NCBI GenBank assembly: GCA_038496675.1 | Contig: CM076653.1 | Coordinates: forward strand, 11,308,126-11,372,125 | Direction: 5' to 3' | DNA: 64,000 nt | From: Rachycentron canadum | Taxonomy: Eukaryota; Chordata; Actinopteri; Carangiformes; Rachycentridae | Shown here: piece after piece, positions 12,252 to 23,953 of the stretch | How the letters are laid out: each line of letters opens with the position of its first letter | Numbering within the stretch: position 1 is the stretch's first letter | Program-made: the position numbers and the translations under genes | The notes under the pieces: generated by a model | Databases searched by the model: none | What the model was told of the DNA's origin: nothing | Seen by the model: only the letters and a program-made list of their open reading frames with translations

Positions 12252-12587
12252 TAATCTTGGTTTTTTTGAAACCAGAAGAAACCATATTTGGACAAGAAGG
12301 TGGAGGTGAGGAGGAGTGAGGGGTGGATCTGCGTTGTACTCTATCCTGATTGTCAGGTAGGTTGTCAATCACACAGCAGCCACGCCCCCTAATTCATAAA
12401 CTGCTTTCTGGTCTATTTTCCTCTAAATGGGACCATCATTTAAACACTGAACATCATGTTGTATTGAAACTAGAGACTGAGACCATCAGCTCATTAGGAA
12501 AACATTTACTGAGCTGATAAATCAAGGTAGCAACATTTTCACAGACATAGTCGCCCCCTGATGATCATTAGATAGAATGCAGGTTTA
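12252..12587 (-). repeat. R1 repeat, inverted copy
   Basis: The reverse complement matches 4611-5005 and 14171-14605 across the TTTCTTCTGGTTTC end, the C/T-rich tail, the GGGGCGTGGC and GATTGACA blocks, the GAGACTGAGACCAT block and the GACCATCAGGGGGCGAC-like end. Divergence is moderate. Confidence 0.85.
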
Positions 12588-12897
12588 AGTCAGTGACTCA
12601 AGGAGATACTTATAATTTGGGGGTCAAAGATCTAAGGTCAGGTTTTTCAGGCTAACAAAAATATCATGCAAAAAATACAGTTAGTACCTCTTATTATAGT
12701 CCCTTAAAGTCTTCACAACTTTTTTCAGGGTTGCCTTCATTTCTATGTACAACCCAAGGAATTTATTCAGATTTGCCATGTTGGACTCACGGACAAAACT
12801 TTTTTGTATCATACTAAAATATACAGTATTTTATTATATGTTTCATGTTATATTGTATATTGCATTATATATTAATATACACAAAATGAATGGTGCT

Positions 12898-12925
12898 GGA
12901 CCCCTGTCTTTGACCACAGGGGTCC
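12898..12925. repeat. 10-bp perfect inverted repeat
   Basis: GGACCCCTGT and its exact complement are separated by eight bases, giving a GC-rich hairpin inside tmod4 intron 1. It is too short for a microRNA precursor. Confidence 0.6.
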
Positions 12926-14170
12926 CCTGTCCCACTGTCCTTGCCAAACAATTCCATGATCTTCATCGAGCTTATCAGCTGGCCTCTCCAGAGCGCTTCA
13001 ATAATGTGGCAATGATAATAATAGTTGCATTTCCAATAATAAAGGTGCAGTACTCAGGAGGGCAGAGTCTGTATAAATATGCCGCAGCAGGCACATTCTT
13101 ACATAAGCTTCATTTTCACCTTAAAACACATGAGAGATGAATAACCAGCAGCACTGATGCCCTGCGGTCTGAGAGGCGCAGAGACAGAGAGAGGCAGAGG
13201 ATTGAAGAAAGTGAAAAAGAAAGAGAGATCGAGGTCTTTGTAATTCTAAACCCTTAGCTCACCACACTAAGAATAGCAGGATGGACAGAGGAGAGGGGTG
13301 GAAAGTGCTATCCCTTATTTATCATTGACAGACATTCGTTCTTACAGTAGTGGACCCACCCGAAACATATCTGCGCCCACTGATGAAGAGCCACACACAC
13401 AAACAACCTAACGACAAACACAACGCACTATCTGCTACAGCAAAGAGCAGCAAGTCGAGAATGCAAAGCCGGGGGCCTCAAATGAAGAAATACCACAATG
13501 ATAACATACATATACCCCTGGGTCACAGTATGAGTAATGCAGCTATCAGGTTTGTGAGGTCCAATGTTTTGATTTTCAGTCCAAATTTCATCCCAACTTG
13601 GCCAGAGAAGAAACCCCATCACAGTTCAGGTCATTCAGCCAGCCTGCTTGTTTGTCAGTAAGCATTAACATCTGTGATCTGTGATGGCAACAAGAGTTCA
13701 AGTATCGTACAGCAGGCAGCTTTTCACTTCAGTATATGATCATGTTTATGCTCAGGGATATATTAAAGAGACCAAAAATACAACTTTTCTCCACCCACAT
13801 AATAAATTAGCCAACAGAGACAGAGACACAATTGCTTACAAGCTAAAGATAGCTGACTAGCTAACAAGCTAGCTATTACCAGGTTGATTTTCTGAAACCT
13901 CAGTTGGTAAAACAATTTTTTTTATAGCACATTTCACACACAAAGGCAAATTCAAAGTGCCTTACATAACGCACTTAAATACTTGAAGGGCACTCAGTAG
14001 AGTGTATACATACACTCAGGCGAAACAGTCCTACACATGTCGCTGAGATCCACATTATCTGGATCTGGACCAAACTCGTTAATATGATTTTTATGTCAAG
14101 ACCCAAACATTATTTCCTGAGAAATTGTTCTTGCTTTGTTTAAGAAAGATCAGAGTCTGTTTATAAAAGT

Positions 14171-14605
14171 GTATGTAGACTCCATGTCTGTAAGGTGAAG
14201 CCAGTGCTGAAGAGCCTTAAACCTTCATTCTCTCTAATGACCATCAGGGGGCGACTCCACTGGTTGTTAAAGAAGTCAGATTGTATTGAAGTCTATGGGA
14301 AAATGTCCCTACTTCTCCCTTGATTTATTAGCTCAGTAAACGTTTTCCTAATGAGTTTATGGTCTCAGTCTCTAGTTTCAAGTCTTCAATACAACATGAT
14401 GTTCATTTTTCAAATGATGGTCCATTTAGAGGAAAATAGACCAGAAAGCAGGGGATGGATTAGGGGGCGTGGCTTTGGTGTGATTGACAGACAGATCCAC
14501 CTCTTACTCCTCCTCAGCTCCACCTTCACCTCCAAATTTTGTTTCTTCTGGTTTCAAAAAACAAAGATAGCCAACGGTCAAATTACACACTGCAGGCCTC
14601 ATAAC
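14171..14605 (+). repeat. R1 repeat, near full-length copy
   Basis: The most complete copy of the family here. It runs from a TAAGGTGAAGCCAGTGCTG-like start through CTCTCTAATGACCATCAGGG and the GGGGGCGTGGCTT block to the C/T-rich tail ending near TTCTTCTGGTTTC. It lies in tmod4 intron 1, opposite to the direction of transcription. Confidence 0.87.
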
Positions 14606-15904
14606 ACTCATCTTTTCAACCTGTAATTGTGATTCCAACACAAACTGTGAAAAGTTTCAGGCACTAACAGTAACGTTAGGATGCTCTAAATGAGCAACGA
14701 ACAGATTTTATCAGTGACCCTCAGACAAAGTGTCGGTCATTAGACAGAATAGAGGTTGAAGTAATTTCAGCATTGGCTTCACTTGTACACCCAATGGTCT
14801 CCTCTCAGATATATGATGTGGATCAAAGACAAAGTGAAAGGTGCTGTCAAACCAATCACAGCCAAATGATCAAGGTTCCCTGACAACAGGACAGGAGTTC
14901 AGTTGCTGTGGAAATGAAACTGGACAGTTCTGTTCAGGGTTACTCCAGGTTAAAGTCATGGGATTTTCTATTCTATTCTATTCTAATGTGCTGTGTATCT
15001 TGCATTGTTTTGCTCCAGTCACACACAAACTGTTCATAGCCGTGTTTTTTCAAGGGAACATCTGTTCAGTTGGACTCATTGATCACATTACATATCATTA
15101 CACACACACACATATACATTCATACACACTTCCTGTGACAGTCTGCTCCTCAAACCATGTGGCTACAAGTTGAAATGAAACCTCCCGTGAATTCAAGAAT
15201 GGCAGTTTGTTGCGTGTTTGTGTTTCAGAAACACACCTCAGTTGTGAAATTCTCACTCACCCATGTGTGCATTTGTTTCACATACAAACATTCAGACAGT
15301 TAGTGGCATTTTAACTAAGGTAAAGTCACATTTACCCCGTTAGAAATCAACACCTGACCTGACATCAGAAGACACACATTTAAAATGAGAATGAGAATAT
15401 GGGCAGAAAACAAACAAACAGTGGATCAAATACTATGAACCACCATGTAAGAGGAGCTTGCAGGCTCTGCAGACTTCTTCGTTCCAGAACTTAAAACTCT
15501 ACAGCCACCTGTTAAAACACGCTCCTGGGTCATGTGTGCCACTGGCTGCTGCTCACTGAAGCTGTGTGGCTCTAATGCGAAAAGCCAGTGACACAAACAG
15601 CGGATCACACAACTGAGTGTCGAGGAAGATGGAGGAGATTTAAAAGGATGAGGGGAAGGAGGCTGCAGCTCAAAAGGACCAGGTTGAGGATGAATGTAAA
15701 CTCGCTTTTTATCAGGGATAAAAGGTTTTACACCCTCAAGCTAAAAAACAGCCTTTGAATCTTGACGGTTTAACTTACACCTGCCTCATTATTGTAAAAG
15801 CACCATATGACATTATATTATGGTATAAATTGTGTGTTTTTAGGTACAAAACTACAAACATATTCGCTGTTGAAGGATAAAGAGGAAGGTGATTGAATTT
15901 TTGT

Positions 15905-16150
15905 TGTTTTAGTAGGTACAAATATCAGCCATAACATTACGACCACCTGTTTAATATTATGCATGTCCCCCATTTGCCGCCAAAGCAGCCCTGACCCTGG
16001 AGGCCGGGACTCCTCTAGACCTCTGAAGGTGAGCTGTGGTGTGACCAGCCTTCACTCCCCTATCGATGAGCCTTGATCCATGACCCTGTGGTCTGTGGTC
16101 CAGTGGTTTTCCCTCCTTGGACCACTTCTGGTAGGTCCTGACCACTGCAG
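15905..16150 (-). mobile_element. Tc1/mariner-like transposon relic
   Basis: On the minus strand an open frame reads VRTYQKWSKEGKPLDHR and later LIDRGV, the helix-turn-helix region of Tc1-like transposases. It then passes into the element end, which carries GGTGGTCGTAATGTTATGGC on the minus strand. The catalytic DDE part is missing, so this is an internally deleted, inactive copy. A related fragment in the opposite orientation lies at 20740-21165. Confidence 0.75.
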
Positions 16151-17559
16151 GACCTTTAACATGTACCTACCAGTTCTGATTTTTTTAAATTAATTAAAAT
16201 TAAAAATACTTTGTCATTTCGTATGCAATAATTATGACTGCATTAGACAGAACTACTGTATCAGATGTGGAGAGTTGTCTGTGACTTAAGAAGTGAATGT
16301 GACCCAGAGATCCTTCCAAACAAGGCTCATGTGATTTGCCGGCAGTGAAGCCTTTGAGCCTCACTTATTGTTAAGTTAAATACATGGCTGTTTTCAGACA
16401 CTTGAGCTAAGAGCGACGGCTCAGACAACTGCATACCAGCAGCCGGCCAGTTAAGGAGCTGGATCATCATAATAATTTTCCATATTGTAGAACATAGTTT
16501 CACATTATTTGTTGTCAGCAGGTAAATAGAAACAGTCAGGTCCAATGTTGTGTTTTCATTTGTTCTGACATTTCATTTGGCACGTTCCAGGAAGCCTTCG
16601 ACTGCACTGGAAACAGCCTGGACATTTGTGAATGTGCATCTGTCCCCATTAGTCCCAGCGGGTGCTTCTATATGAACCAAAACAAGCTGGGAGTGGAGCT
16701 GAGTGGTGGCTGTCACCTGCTGCTGCCAGCTGGCTCCGGACATTTCTTTTTCCAGCTTGAATCTCAACCATCTCCTGCACCTGCGGCTGCTGTCTTTATG
16801 GAAGCCGTGAGCCCGGTCATAAACATACGTCCACGTTTTATTATTGTGGTTTGATTGATGACAGCTGCCATAATTGTCCCTATAGCACTTTGACTTTGTT
16901 CAGACTTCAACTGAGTGTGACTGGTCTGATTTTTCCCTCCCAGGTCTAACGTCCTCTCTCGGCACCAAAAAGCTATTTTTGTTTAGTTCTGACCTGGAAC
17001 AAGTTGCACAGAAGCAACAAAATCAAATCCAGAGACACGATATCGACTTCTTTACAAGTCGGGGCAGAATGTCTCACCAGTTCCCCGACAGTAAATTAAT
17101 GTTTTTAACATCCTCCTGAGACAAATGTGATAATTACAACTGTATTTAATCTAGGACAACGAGGCACACAAATTTAAATTTAGATTTAATTAAAGCAACA
17201 AATTAAAACAATAAATTAAAACCCGAGGGCTCATTTTTAACTAATAAAGTTGGGAAAATTAATACAGAATACAAACTATTATCTTAGTCAGTAATGAGTG
17301 TGAGTTTTATTTGCTTTCATATTGGAAGAAGACGACGAAAACGACCTTTAGAAAAGATTAAACAATTCAAATTTATGCTATCTGTATTTTTCTTTAACAG
17401 CTTAGTTTTACTAAAAGAAAAAAAAAACCCATTAATACTACATCAGTTGAATCTGAATGAACACGGCTGCAACTTTTTAATGTCTTTTAAAGCTCTTCTT
17501 AAAACACATTTGTCTTTGCCTTTAATAATGTCTGATATAAGTTTTATTTTATTGTTTTA

Positions 17560-17620
17560 ACCCAAGAGACCATAAACTCATTAGGAAAATGTTTACTGTG
17601 GTAATAAATCAAGTTAGAAG
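17560..17620 (-). repeat. R1 repeat fragment
   Basis: About 50 bases matching the internal GAGACCAT-AACTCATTAGGAAAA-TTTACT and AATAAATCAAG stretch of the inverted copy at 12252-12587. The ends are not visible. Confidence 0.6.
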
Positions 17621-19721
17621 AATACTAGAAAAGTGAGAATACTAATATATTTTTTATAAATATCAGTTTACACAGAGGGATGCTCTTTAACAATGGCCTA
17701 TGTCAAGGCACAACTATTTAGTGTATTCTGTGTACTGAGGTGAAGGGAGCATCGTGAGGTAATTAGTAGGTGAACAAAATCTATTTTGTTTATGATAATT
17801 GAAGGTTAATTTCTGAAAAATAAACCATGATCAATATATCGTGCCCAACTTCAAGGGCCCAACTGTGCAGCTACTTTTTCTGAAACTAAATTAAAATATA
17901 AAATTAGAACAAAAAACAGAAAAAAAGAGCTCTTATCTTGTCAGAGGGTAAAAATTCAGGTGCTTAAACACACAGAAACATGTCATGTGGACATATATAC
18001 ACACACATGGAAACTAGAGCAGCAACAGCATCAAATAGTCACAAGAAAAAAACAGGATGTATTTGAATGGGCTGATTTTTTCACAGCCCAAACACAGTGG
18101 CATCACGAACTATTATTGAGGGAAATTCATTTGTTAGCCCACTCACCAAATATCAGCCCTCACTGCAAAAAATGTCAAGTAACACAACAGACATCACATG
18201 GGGCTAATGGAGGGGCAGCTGTCCCAACTGCACCCGTCTCCAACCGTCTGCTGAGTTTGAACTATGTGCATGAAGACCCTGGTCGCAGTATTTATGGAGT
18301 CATTTGAAGAAGACACTAACTGCAGCTTCTTTATCGCACAGCAGAGATAGGTATGGGTTTGGAAAAAAAAAAAATACTGTAAAGCCATAACTCACTGCAT
18401 GGGAGCTTGTATAATTTGTTATTATCTTTAATGGGAAGCAGCTCCAGTAACTCCATTTAAAAAAGTGCAGCAGAGGAGTTTCTGCATGTTTTATAAGTCA
18501 AGGACCATTACAAGGGTTTAGATTTCACAGTGACAAAGGTTATACTCTCATAAATGCTCCAAAATGATTTACTCTCTGCTTCTGTGCCAGAGTGTTTGTT
18601 TTTATTGGGGCAGAAAATAAACTCTAAAGTCATTTCTCTTGGTTTTTACAGGTTTTTTTTTTTTTTTGTTCTATAAAGATCTCTATTTTTTTCTGGGTCA
18701 GTAAGAAGGTGAGAGAAGCTTTTTAAATGACCAGGCAGCAACTTGAACATCCTGCCACCGACAGCTCAGAAGATTTGTCGCCATCCGCGGGTCATCTTCT
18801 CCACGTCTTACCGCCCAAGTGTAAAATTCCAAATCAGCCCTCAGCTTAATTTTAGATTCACAAGTCAGCTACTTCCACCTGTGTGAGTCCAACCCGGCTT
18901 GAGTTGCTCCTTGAGGCTGAACCGGAGCAACATTTTGAAGCCCTGAGAGCAACTGGGCTGCATGAGTTTTTCTCCAAAAGAGAAGCTTAATTTCTTTCTT
19001 TTTTTTTTTTTTTTAACAGTGCCAAATCTTGCAGATTTTCACAAAGAAGCAACAAGTGGGAAAGTTTTTCTAGACGCGTCAGCTGAGCTAAATTCGCAGT
19101 AAGGCCTTTACCTTTTACCTCAACGACACCATGAGACTCCAAAAGACAATTTGATCCAGTGACAGATACAAATGTCAGATGCTCATGGATGGTATCAGAG
19201 CCAACTTAACCCACCTTCCTGGTTTCCAAACTGTACACCCCCCTCCCCACCTCCACACCACCACCTCTGAGACAACATCTCCAAATCCTCTGTGACGAAT
19301 TCACTGCACAACGATGGGCAGCTAATGGACGGCTTAACCCCTCCACATGCCACAATGATAGCTTCATGTGAGTGACAGTATTGCAGTTTTCAGACCTCCT
19401 GCAGAAGTAACCCCCCCCACCCCAACACACACGCACCCCACTTTACAAAAAGTGACACAAAGTTGTTGAGAGTTTCAGCCTGAAAAACTCATCAAAATAA
19501 AATAAAACCCAGTTGCTCAGAAACATCTCATTTCTCAACAATTTGAACCCGGTCCACAACTCTGGCTAAACTAAATGCACCCCCCCCCCCCCTTCCCTCT
19601 TCCCACAGGGACAGATTAAAGTTGGGATCACCCCAGCAAGCCACACGGCTTCCCCCCCAAAAAAACACCCCCACAGACATACAGACCAACAGAGACATGG
19701 AGGAAGCAGCCTCACACTTAC

Positions 19722-19945
19722 CTTCACAGAAGCGCTGTGCCGAAGACCCTCAGCAAGGCAGAGCCTGCAGTTAGAAACCAGAGAAAGTTGTGTCTCTTTT
19801 TTCCTTACCACCCCCCCACCTCCTCCTCCTCTCTCTCACTCACTCTCTCTACACCCCCCACCACCACCACCACCACCACCACCCTCTCTCACTCCCCTGT
19901 CTCTCTTGCGTCAGGCTTCAGGGCTGCAATGCTGAGACAGGCAAA
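19722..19945 (-). other. tmod4 non-coding exon 1 (predicted)
   Basis: On the minus strand an excellent donor (CTGTGAAG then GTAAGTGTGAG) sits at 19721-19722, about 8 kb upstream of the coding exon 2, which itself begins with a strong acceptor. The stretch above it contains GGTGGT and GAGTGAGAGA-type simple repeats. The 5' boundary is only inferred, from a TATA-like element at 19970-19980. No coding potential continues into it. Confidence 0.5.
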
Positions 19946-20010
19946 CTGATGGCACTTTGAGAAGTCAGCATTTTATTATTTTGGCTGCTAGAGAGCGGGC
20001 GGGGGAGGAG
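19946..20010 (-). promoter_or_regulatory. candidate tmod4 core promoter
   Basis: Minus-strand elements are an AATAATAAAATG TATA-like sequence at 19969-19980, directly preceded by CCAAAATAAT, which resembles but does not match a CArG box, and a GC box (GGGCGGGGG on the plus strand) at 19997-20005. A GA-rich tract follows at about 20030-20060. The spacing would place the transcription start near 19940. Confidence 0.4.
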
Positions 20011-20493
20011 GAGAGAGCTGGTGAAAAGAGGGTGAGAGAGAGAGAGAAAGGGGTTGGGGTGGAGTGGGGCATGAACTCATGTTCATCAGTCATTAAATTA
20101 AAACTGAGTGAAATGAGACAAAGAGAGATGCTGACATCTAGTGGTTTCATTGGGAAAATGACCCTACATGTCATGACAATTGGCTTTTATGTAAAAAACC
20201 CTTCTGGAAGGATTTAATGCATGGACTGAGCTACAGAAATAACATCTAATATATCAGTATGTTCACATATTCAAGTTTCATCTTAATGCTAACCAAGGTC
20301 ATTTACATTAGGATTGTCTATTTCCTCCATTAGTGGATAATGGAGAGATTAACAAATTTTTAGTAAAACGTATTAAATGTTGCAGCTGGATTTTCATATT
20401 AATCTTTATTTCAGTAATGTGACTTATCACTGTGTTTAATGTGACAACCCTGACCCTGACCCAGCAGCTCGCTCCATGTTTTCGCTCACGGTT

Positions 20494-20567
20494 TTATTTT
20501 TAGGGCACATTTACCGTATGTTTCAGTCTCAGTGCTCAGCCTTGTTTCCAACAGCTGGAGGCAGCTG
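20494..20567 (-). promoter_or_regulatory. MEF2 site and paired E-boxes upstream of tmod4
   Basis: A perfect MEF2 consensus, CTAAAAATAA on the minus strand, lies at 20494-20503. Two CAGCTG E-boxes lie at 20552-20557 and 20562-20567, ten bases apart, or one helical turn. The cluster is about 550-630 bases upstream of the inferred tmod4 start. MEF2 plus MyoD-family E-boxes is the standard signature of skeletal-muscle control regions, which fits a sarcomeric gene. The function is inferred from motif content only. Confidence 0.45.
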
Positions 20568-20739
20568 TTTTCTATAAACCTGCTGTAGACCAACACACAG
20601 TCTGCCCAGTATATTAGAACAGAAACACAGTTAGTGAGTAGCTAACTAGTCATGTATTTTTCTCAGAAGTCAGTGAAGAGCAAAGCAAAACTAAAAGGAG
20701 ACTGAATGCTGAACTTACTTTGGTCAGACCTGAAATATG

Positions 20740-21165
20740 TGCTACTGTTGCTTTGTGTAGTCACCAGGCATCACATCCTGACACTGACAGGTGGAGTCAA
20801 TAACACTGATCACCTGGTTACCATGGTTACCTGTCAGCGGTGGATACGTCAGGCAGCAGCTGAACATTTAGTCCTGAAGCAGGAGAAATGGTCAAGTGTG
20901 AGGATGTGAGGGACTTTGACTTTGACCAAACTGTGATGTGACGACTGGTCAGAGCTTCTCCAACACTGCAGCTCTGTGGGATGTTCCCGGGCTGCAGTGG
21001 TCAGGACCTACCAGAAGTGGTCCAAGTAGGGAGAACCACTGGACCACAGACAGGGTCAGGGGCCAGGGCTCATCAATAGGGGAGTGAAGGATGGACCCTG
21101 TGGTCTGATCCAACAGAGGAGCTACTGAAGACACAAACAGCCATAATATGACTGTTGACATCTGA
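20740..21165 (+). mobile_element. Tc1/mariner-like transposon relic
   Basis: From about 20885 the plus strand reads VKCEDVRDFDFDQTVM, then, with frame breaks, remnants of a helix-turn-helix and the RTYQKWSKEG-like motif (bases 20995-21045 match 15905-16150 inverted). This is the N-terminal DNA-binding part of a Tc1-like transposase. Stops and frame shifts interrupt it and no DDE domain follows. The 140 bases before it look like the element's own 5' leader. Confidence 0.75.
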
Positions 21166-21889
21166 CCTGACACTTAGTTAGTTTTAAAATTATCTAAAGT
21201 GGATTTAGTATCAATTTGTTAACTCTACATAAAAATTTGAGTAATGTATTTCCAAATAGATAGTTGACGTATCCAGTTCTTTCATTTCACTTCTCATTTT
21301 CCTTCCTTCTCAGTTTCACCTTTGTTTTTCTTTCTATTCAGATTTTCATTCATTAGTATTTTCCTCACTGATCTACTCTCTAATCCTAATTTTTTCTCTC
21401 TGTGTGTGTAGTTTCTTTCTGAACTTCCCCTTTTCTGTTCAAATGAAAACAGAACTTTTCATGTAACATCTTAACAGTTCTGCTCCATAGCCTTTCTGTC
21501 AGAATTTCCCTTTTTCTTCTTCTTCTTTAAGTTTTTAATCCAGTTTCTGTAGTTCAACCCCCCACCCCCTTTCATTTCTTCTTTTATTTGAAAAAAAATA
21601 CTCTGCCACTCTATTGTTAAGTAACACCATTACGTAACAATAATTCCCAGATTAGTCATCTCAAATACCACGTGATGATGAATTACCCCCCCCCCCCCCC
21701 CGGAGGCAAAGTGATTAACTACAGCACTTTTACACTTTAATTTTCATGTTTTCCATGATCCAGTAAACTGTAGTTTTAAGGCTTTTTTAGAGATAATGTT
21801 TTAAATTTAAAACCATCCTTTCTTTCCAAACCACAGCTAATGTTTTATTCTGTAAAATGGGCTCTTTTTCGTCTTCTCCTCTTCTTGGA

Positions 21890-22345
21890 AACCTCACCAG
21901 GTGCTCCTTCCTAGTGTCATGGCAAGGGCAAATGTCCTTAGCCCATCCTCTTAACCATTGGAGAGCCCCTGGGATCCCTCCACCCCTCCGCTATCTTCTC
22001 TTACCACTGCTACGCTGACGACACCCAACTATACCAGACCTTCGTACAGCCCTGTGGCCCCTCTCGACCACTGCGTCTGGCATTTTTATCTGTTCAAACA
22101 AGGCCATCTCTGTCCAGACTGTTCTCGTCTGTGGTTCCCTGGTGGTGGAACAAGCTCCTGAAGTCCATCAGAGCAGAGACGTCCCTCTTTAACTACTCAA
22201 ATCTCTTGAGCACATTCTCTCCTAAAAACCCTAACATGTCCAACTCGCAGTTTATTGCATTTTCTTACACAATCTCCAGCATTTACTTAATAGATGTGAT
22301 ATTTAATACTGACACCAAGGCTTCTACTGCACTGAACCTTTACTG
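21890..22345 (+). mobile_element. degraded non-LTR retrotransposon (L2-like) fragment
   Basis: Near 21990-22035 the plus strand reads HCYADDTQLYQTF, the YADD catalytic box of a reverse transcriptase. It then jumps to the far C-terminal region (PWWWNKLLKSIRAETSLF near 22130-22185), so most of the RT is deleted. The frame shifts between the two parts. The same C-terminal motif occurs inverted near 27950-28080. Confidence 0.75.
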
Positions 22346-22654
22346 ATGTCCTTCATTTTAAGTCACTTTGGATAAAACTGTTTGACAGATGAGTTAATGT
22401 AAATGTCAACATGTTCTGGTCTTTAAGGGAGGCTTCCGAATCCATTCTGTCCACAGCTGAACATACCACTGCCCCTCTTTGACCACTAGATGGCATCAGA
22501 TAGACACTAACAATTACAATACAGCAGCTTTCTTATGAAATCATTGCTTCAAAGGGAAAACACTGTTTTGACCGTGCAGTGACTTCCGGTGTTTGCAAAT
22601 TGGCTGTTAATCAGCTACAGGGTTTGATGAGGGAAAAACAAAAAAACGTGAGCT
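22346..22654. other. intergenic, nothing recognised
   Basis: Sequence between the LINE fragment and the 3' end of the next minus-strand gene. Its start may still be the LINE 3' tail. On the minus strand the stretch next to 22655 is T-rich. Confidence 0.4.
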
Positions 22655-23883
22655 CATTATTGGAGGAATAAAAAACTTTATTGCATCGATGATTATTTCA
22701 TTTCCTGCAATACAAAATCACTTCAGCTTGTTTTTCTTTGTCTCATGCTGACATATGTCAGATCATAAATTAAATAGAAAGAATAGTGCAAATGTGAAAT
22801 GGAACAGCTCTCTCCAGGTTTTGATATGTTTTGTATATGTTTGCTCACCTCCTGGTTAAAAGCTGAACCTTATTACACAACATAAAATGCCTTTCATCCC
22901 TCAGATACCAGACATATATTTTAAGTAGCACTAGCATACATAAAATGCCACCTGACCACATTCTTTACTCTTTGTTGTTCCCTGCTTTTTGGAGACACCA
23001 GTGTCAACGACAAAGAGAGGAGTGCTTGCCTTTCATTCAGTTTAATCCTAATAATTCAAACATTTGTGCGAACAGGAAAACACCTGAGTTCTCACGGTGC
23101 TTGTCCCTTTTTTTTTGTCATATAAACACAGTCTTTACGTGTTAATTTTCTCTTTCTTTTTGCAAGTCTGCAAATTCCTTTTGTAATATCCTGATATGAT
23201 CTATTGCACCTGCAGCTTTTGTATGAGAGCAACCGGTGTTTTCCTGAAAGGGGGGGCAGCTCACACTAAATGTAAAAAACAGACAGTGTTTTCAGGGAAC
23301 CACAGAAATAATATACAACACAAATGATGCACTGGACTCTATGTACAGTATATTCTAACTATAGCTTCAGATTTATCTATGAGAGTCTCAGAGTGAAAAC
23401 CTGAGATGCAAAAGTGTTTAACAGTTACTCCTGATAATCCCCAAATTTCATGCTAAACACTTTTTCTCACAAATTAAATTCAATATTGGATTAGATGCAT
23501 AAATTTTCAGAGATAAACATCAGAAAAATCTTTACTTCTAAAAATGGTTGTGTGTTATTTGATTGAATTGACATTGTAACAATTTATTTCCCCTTTAATT
23601 TCCTTTAAAGTTTTGTGAGACTTTATGTCAACGTCATAATTTTGAAACTGTCTGATGGAAAAACTGAAAATATTCAAACAGATGATGCCACATTTTCATG
23701 TCTGCTCCAGTGCATCATTTTATATTAATTTATCTTCAGGTTTACATACATGGAATCTATACAAACTCAGGAACTATGACAACAATTCAAAACAAAGCCC
23801 AGCAGGTTCGAGCATCTCCCGGATGGTTGGTATTTAAATGCCACCAGCAAGTCTATTGTCAATGAAGTCAATATCTGCATTGT
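22655..23883 (-). other. 3' UTR of an unidentified minus-strand gene
   Basis: About 1.2 kb between a stop codon at 23884-23886 and a poly(A) signal at 22677-22682. It is AT-rich, without long reading frames, and carries several ATTTA- and TGTA-containing stretches. No repeat is recognised, which fits retained UTR sequence. Confidence 0.45.
22677..22682 (-). terminator. poly(A) signal of the unidentified minus-strand gene
   Basis: AATAAA on the minus strand (GCAATAAAGTTTT), followed 30-45 bases later by a T-rich downstream element (GTTTTTTTGTTTTTCCC). This is a textbook cleavage-site arrangement. Confidence 0.6.
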
Positions 23884-23953
23884 TTATGGAAGTGGTGAGG
23901 TAATTTTTTGTTGTTCCTCCTCCAGATCAGCTTCCTCCTCACTCACACACAGT
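23884..23953 (-). CDS. terminal coding exon of an unidentified gene
   Basis: The minus strand shows a good acceptor (TTTATTTTCTCTAG) and then 22 codons and a TAA stop in the only open frame, with entry phase 2. The product ends in an acidic tail containing SEEEADLEEEQQK and finishing ITSPLP. It is followed by a plausible 3' UTR and a strong poly(A) site, which is why I call it despite its size. I do not recognise the protein. It lies on the same strand as tmod4 and upstream of it. The preceding exon is uncertain: the candidate at 28462-28541 has the matching phase but is unproven, so the rest may lie outside the window. Confidence 0.35.

Larger units (their letters stand above)
11692..19721 (-). 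other. tmod4 intron 1
   Basis: About 8 kb between the non-coding first exon and the coding exon 2. It holds three R1 repeat copies or fragments (12252-12587, 14171-14605, 17560-17620) and a Tc1-like relic (15905-16150). Otherwise it is AT-rich sequence with no exon I can support. The 131-codon open frame near 12745-13140 has no splice context or motif. Confidence 0.65.

Noticed and set aside
12745..13140. 131-codon open frame and a TATAAATA near 13072 in tmod4 intron 1
   Set aside because: The protein shows no family features and the TATA-like string is not followed by any exon with a usable donor.
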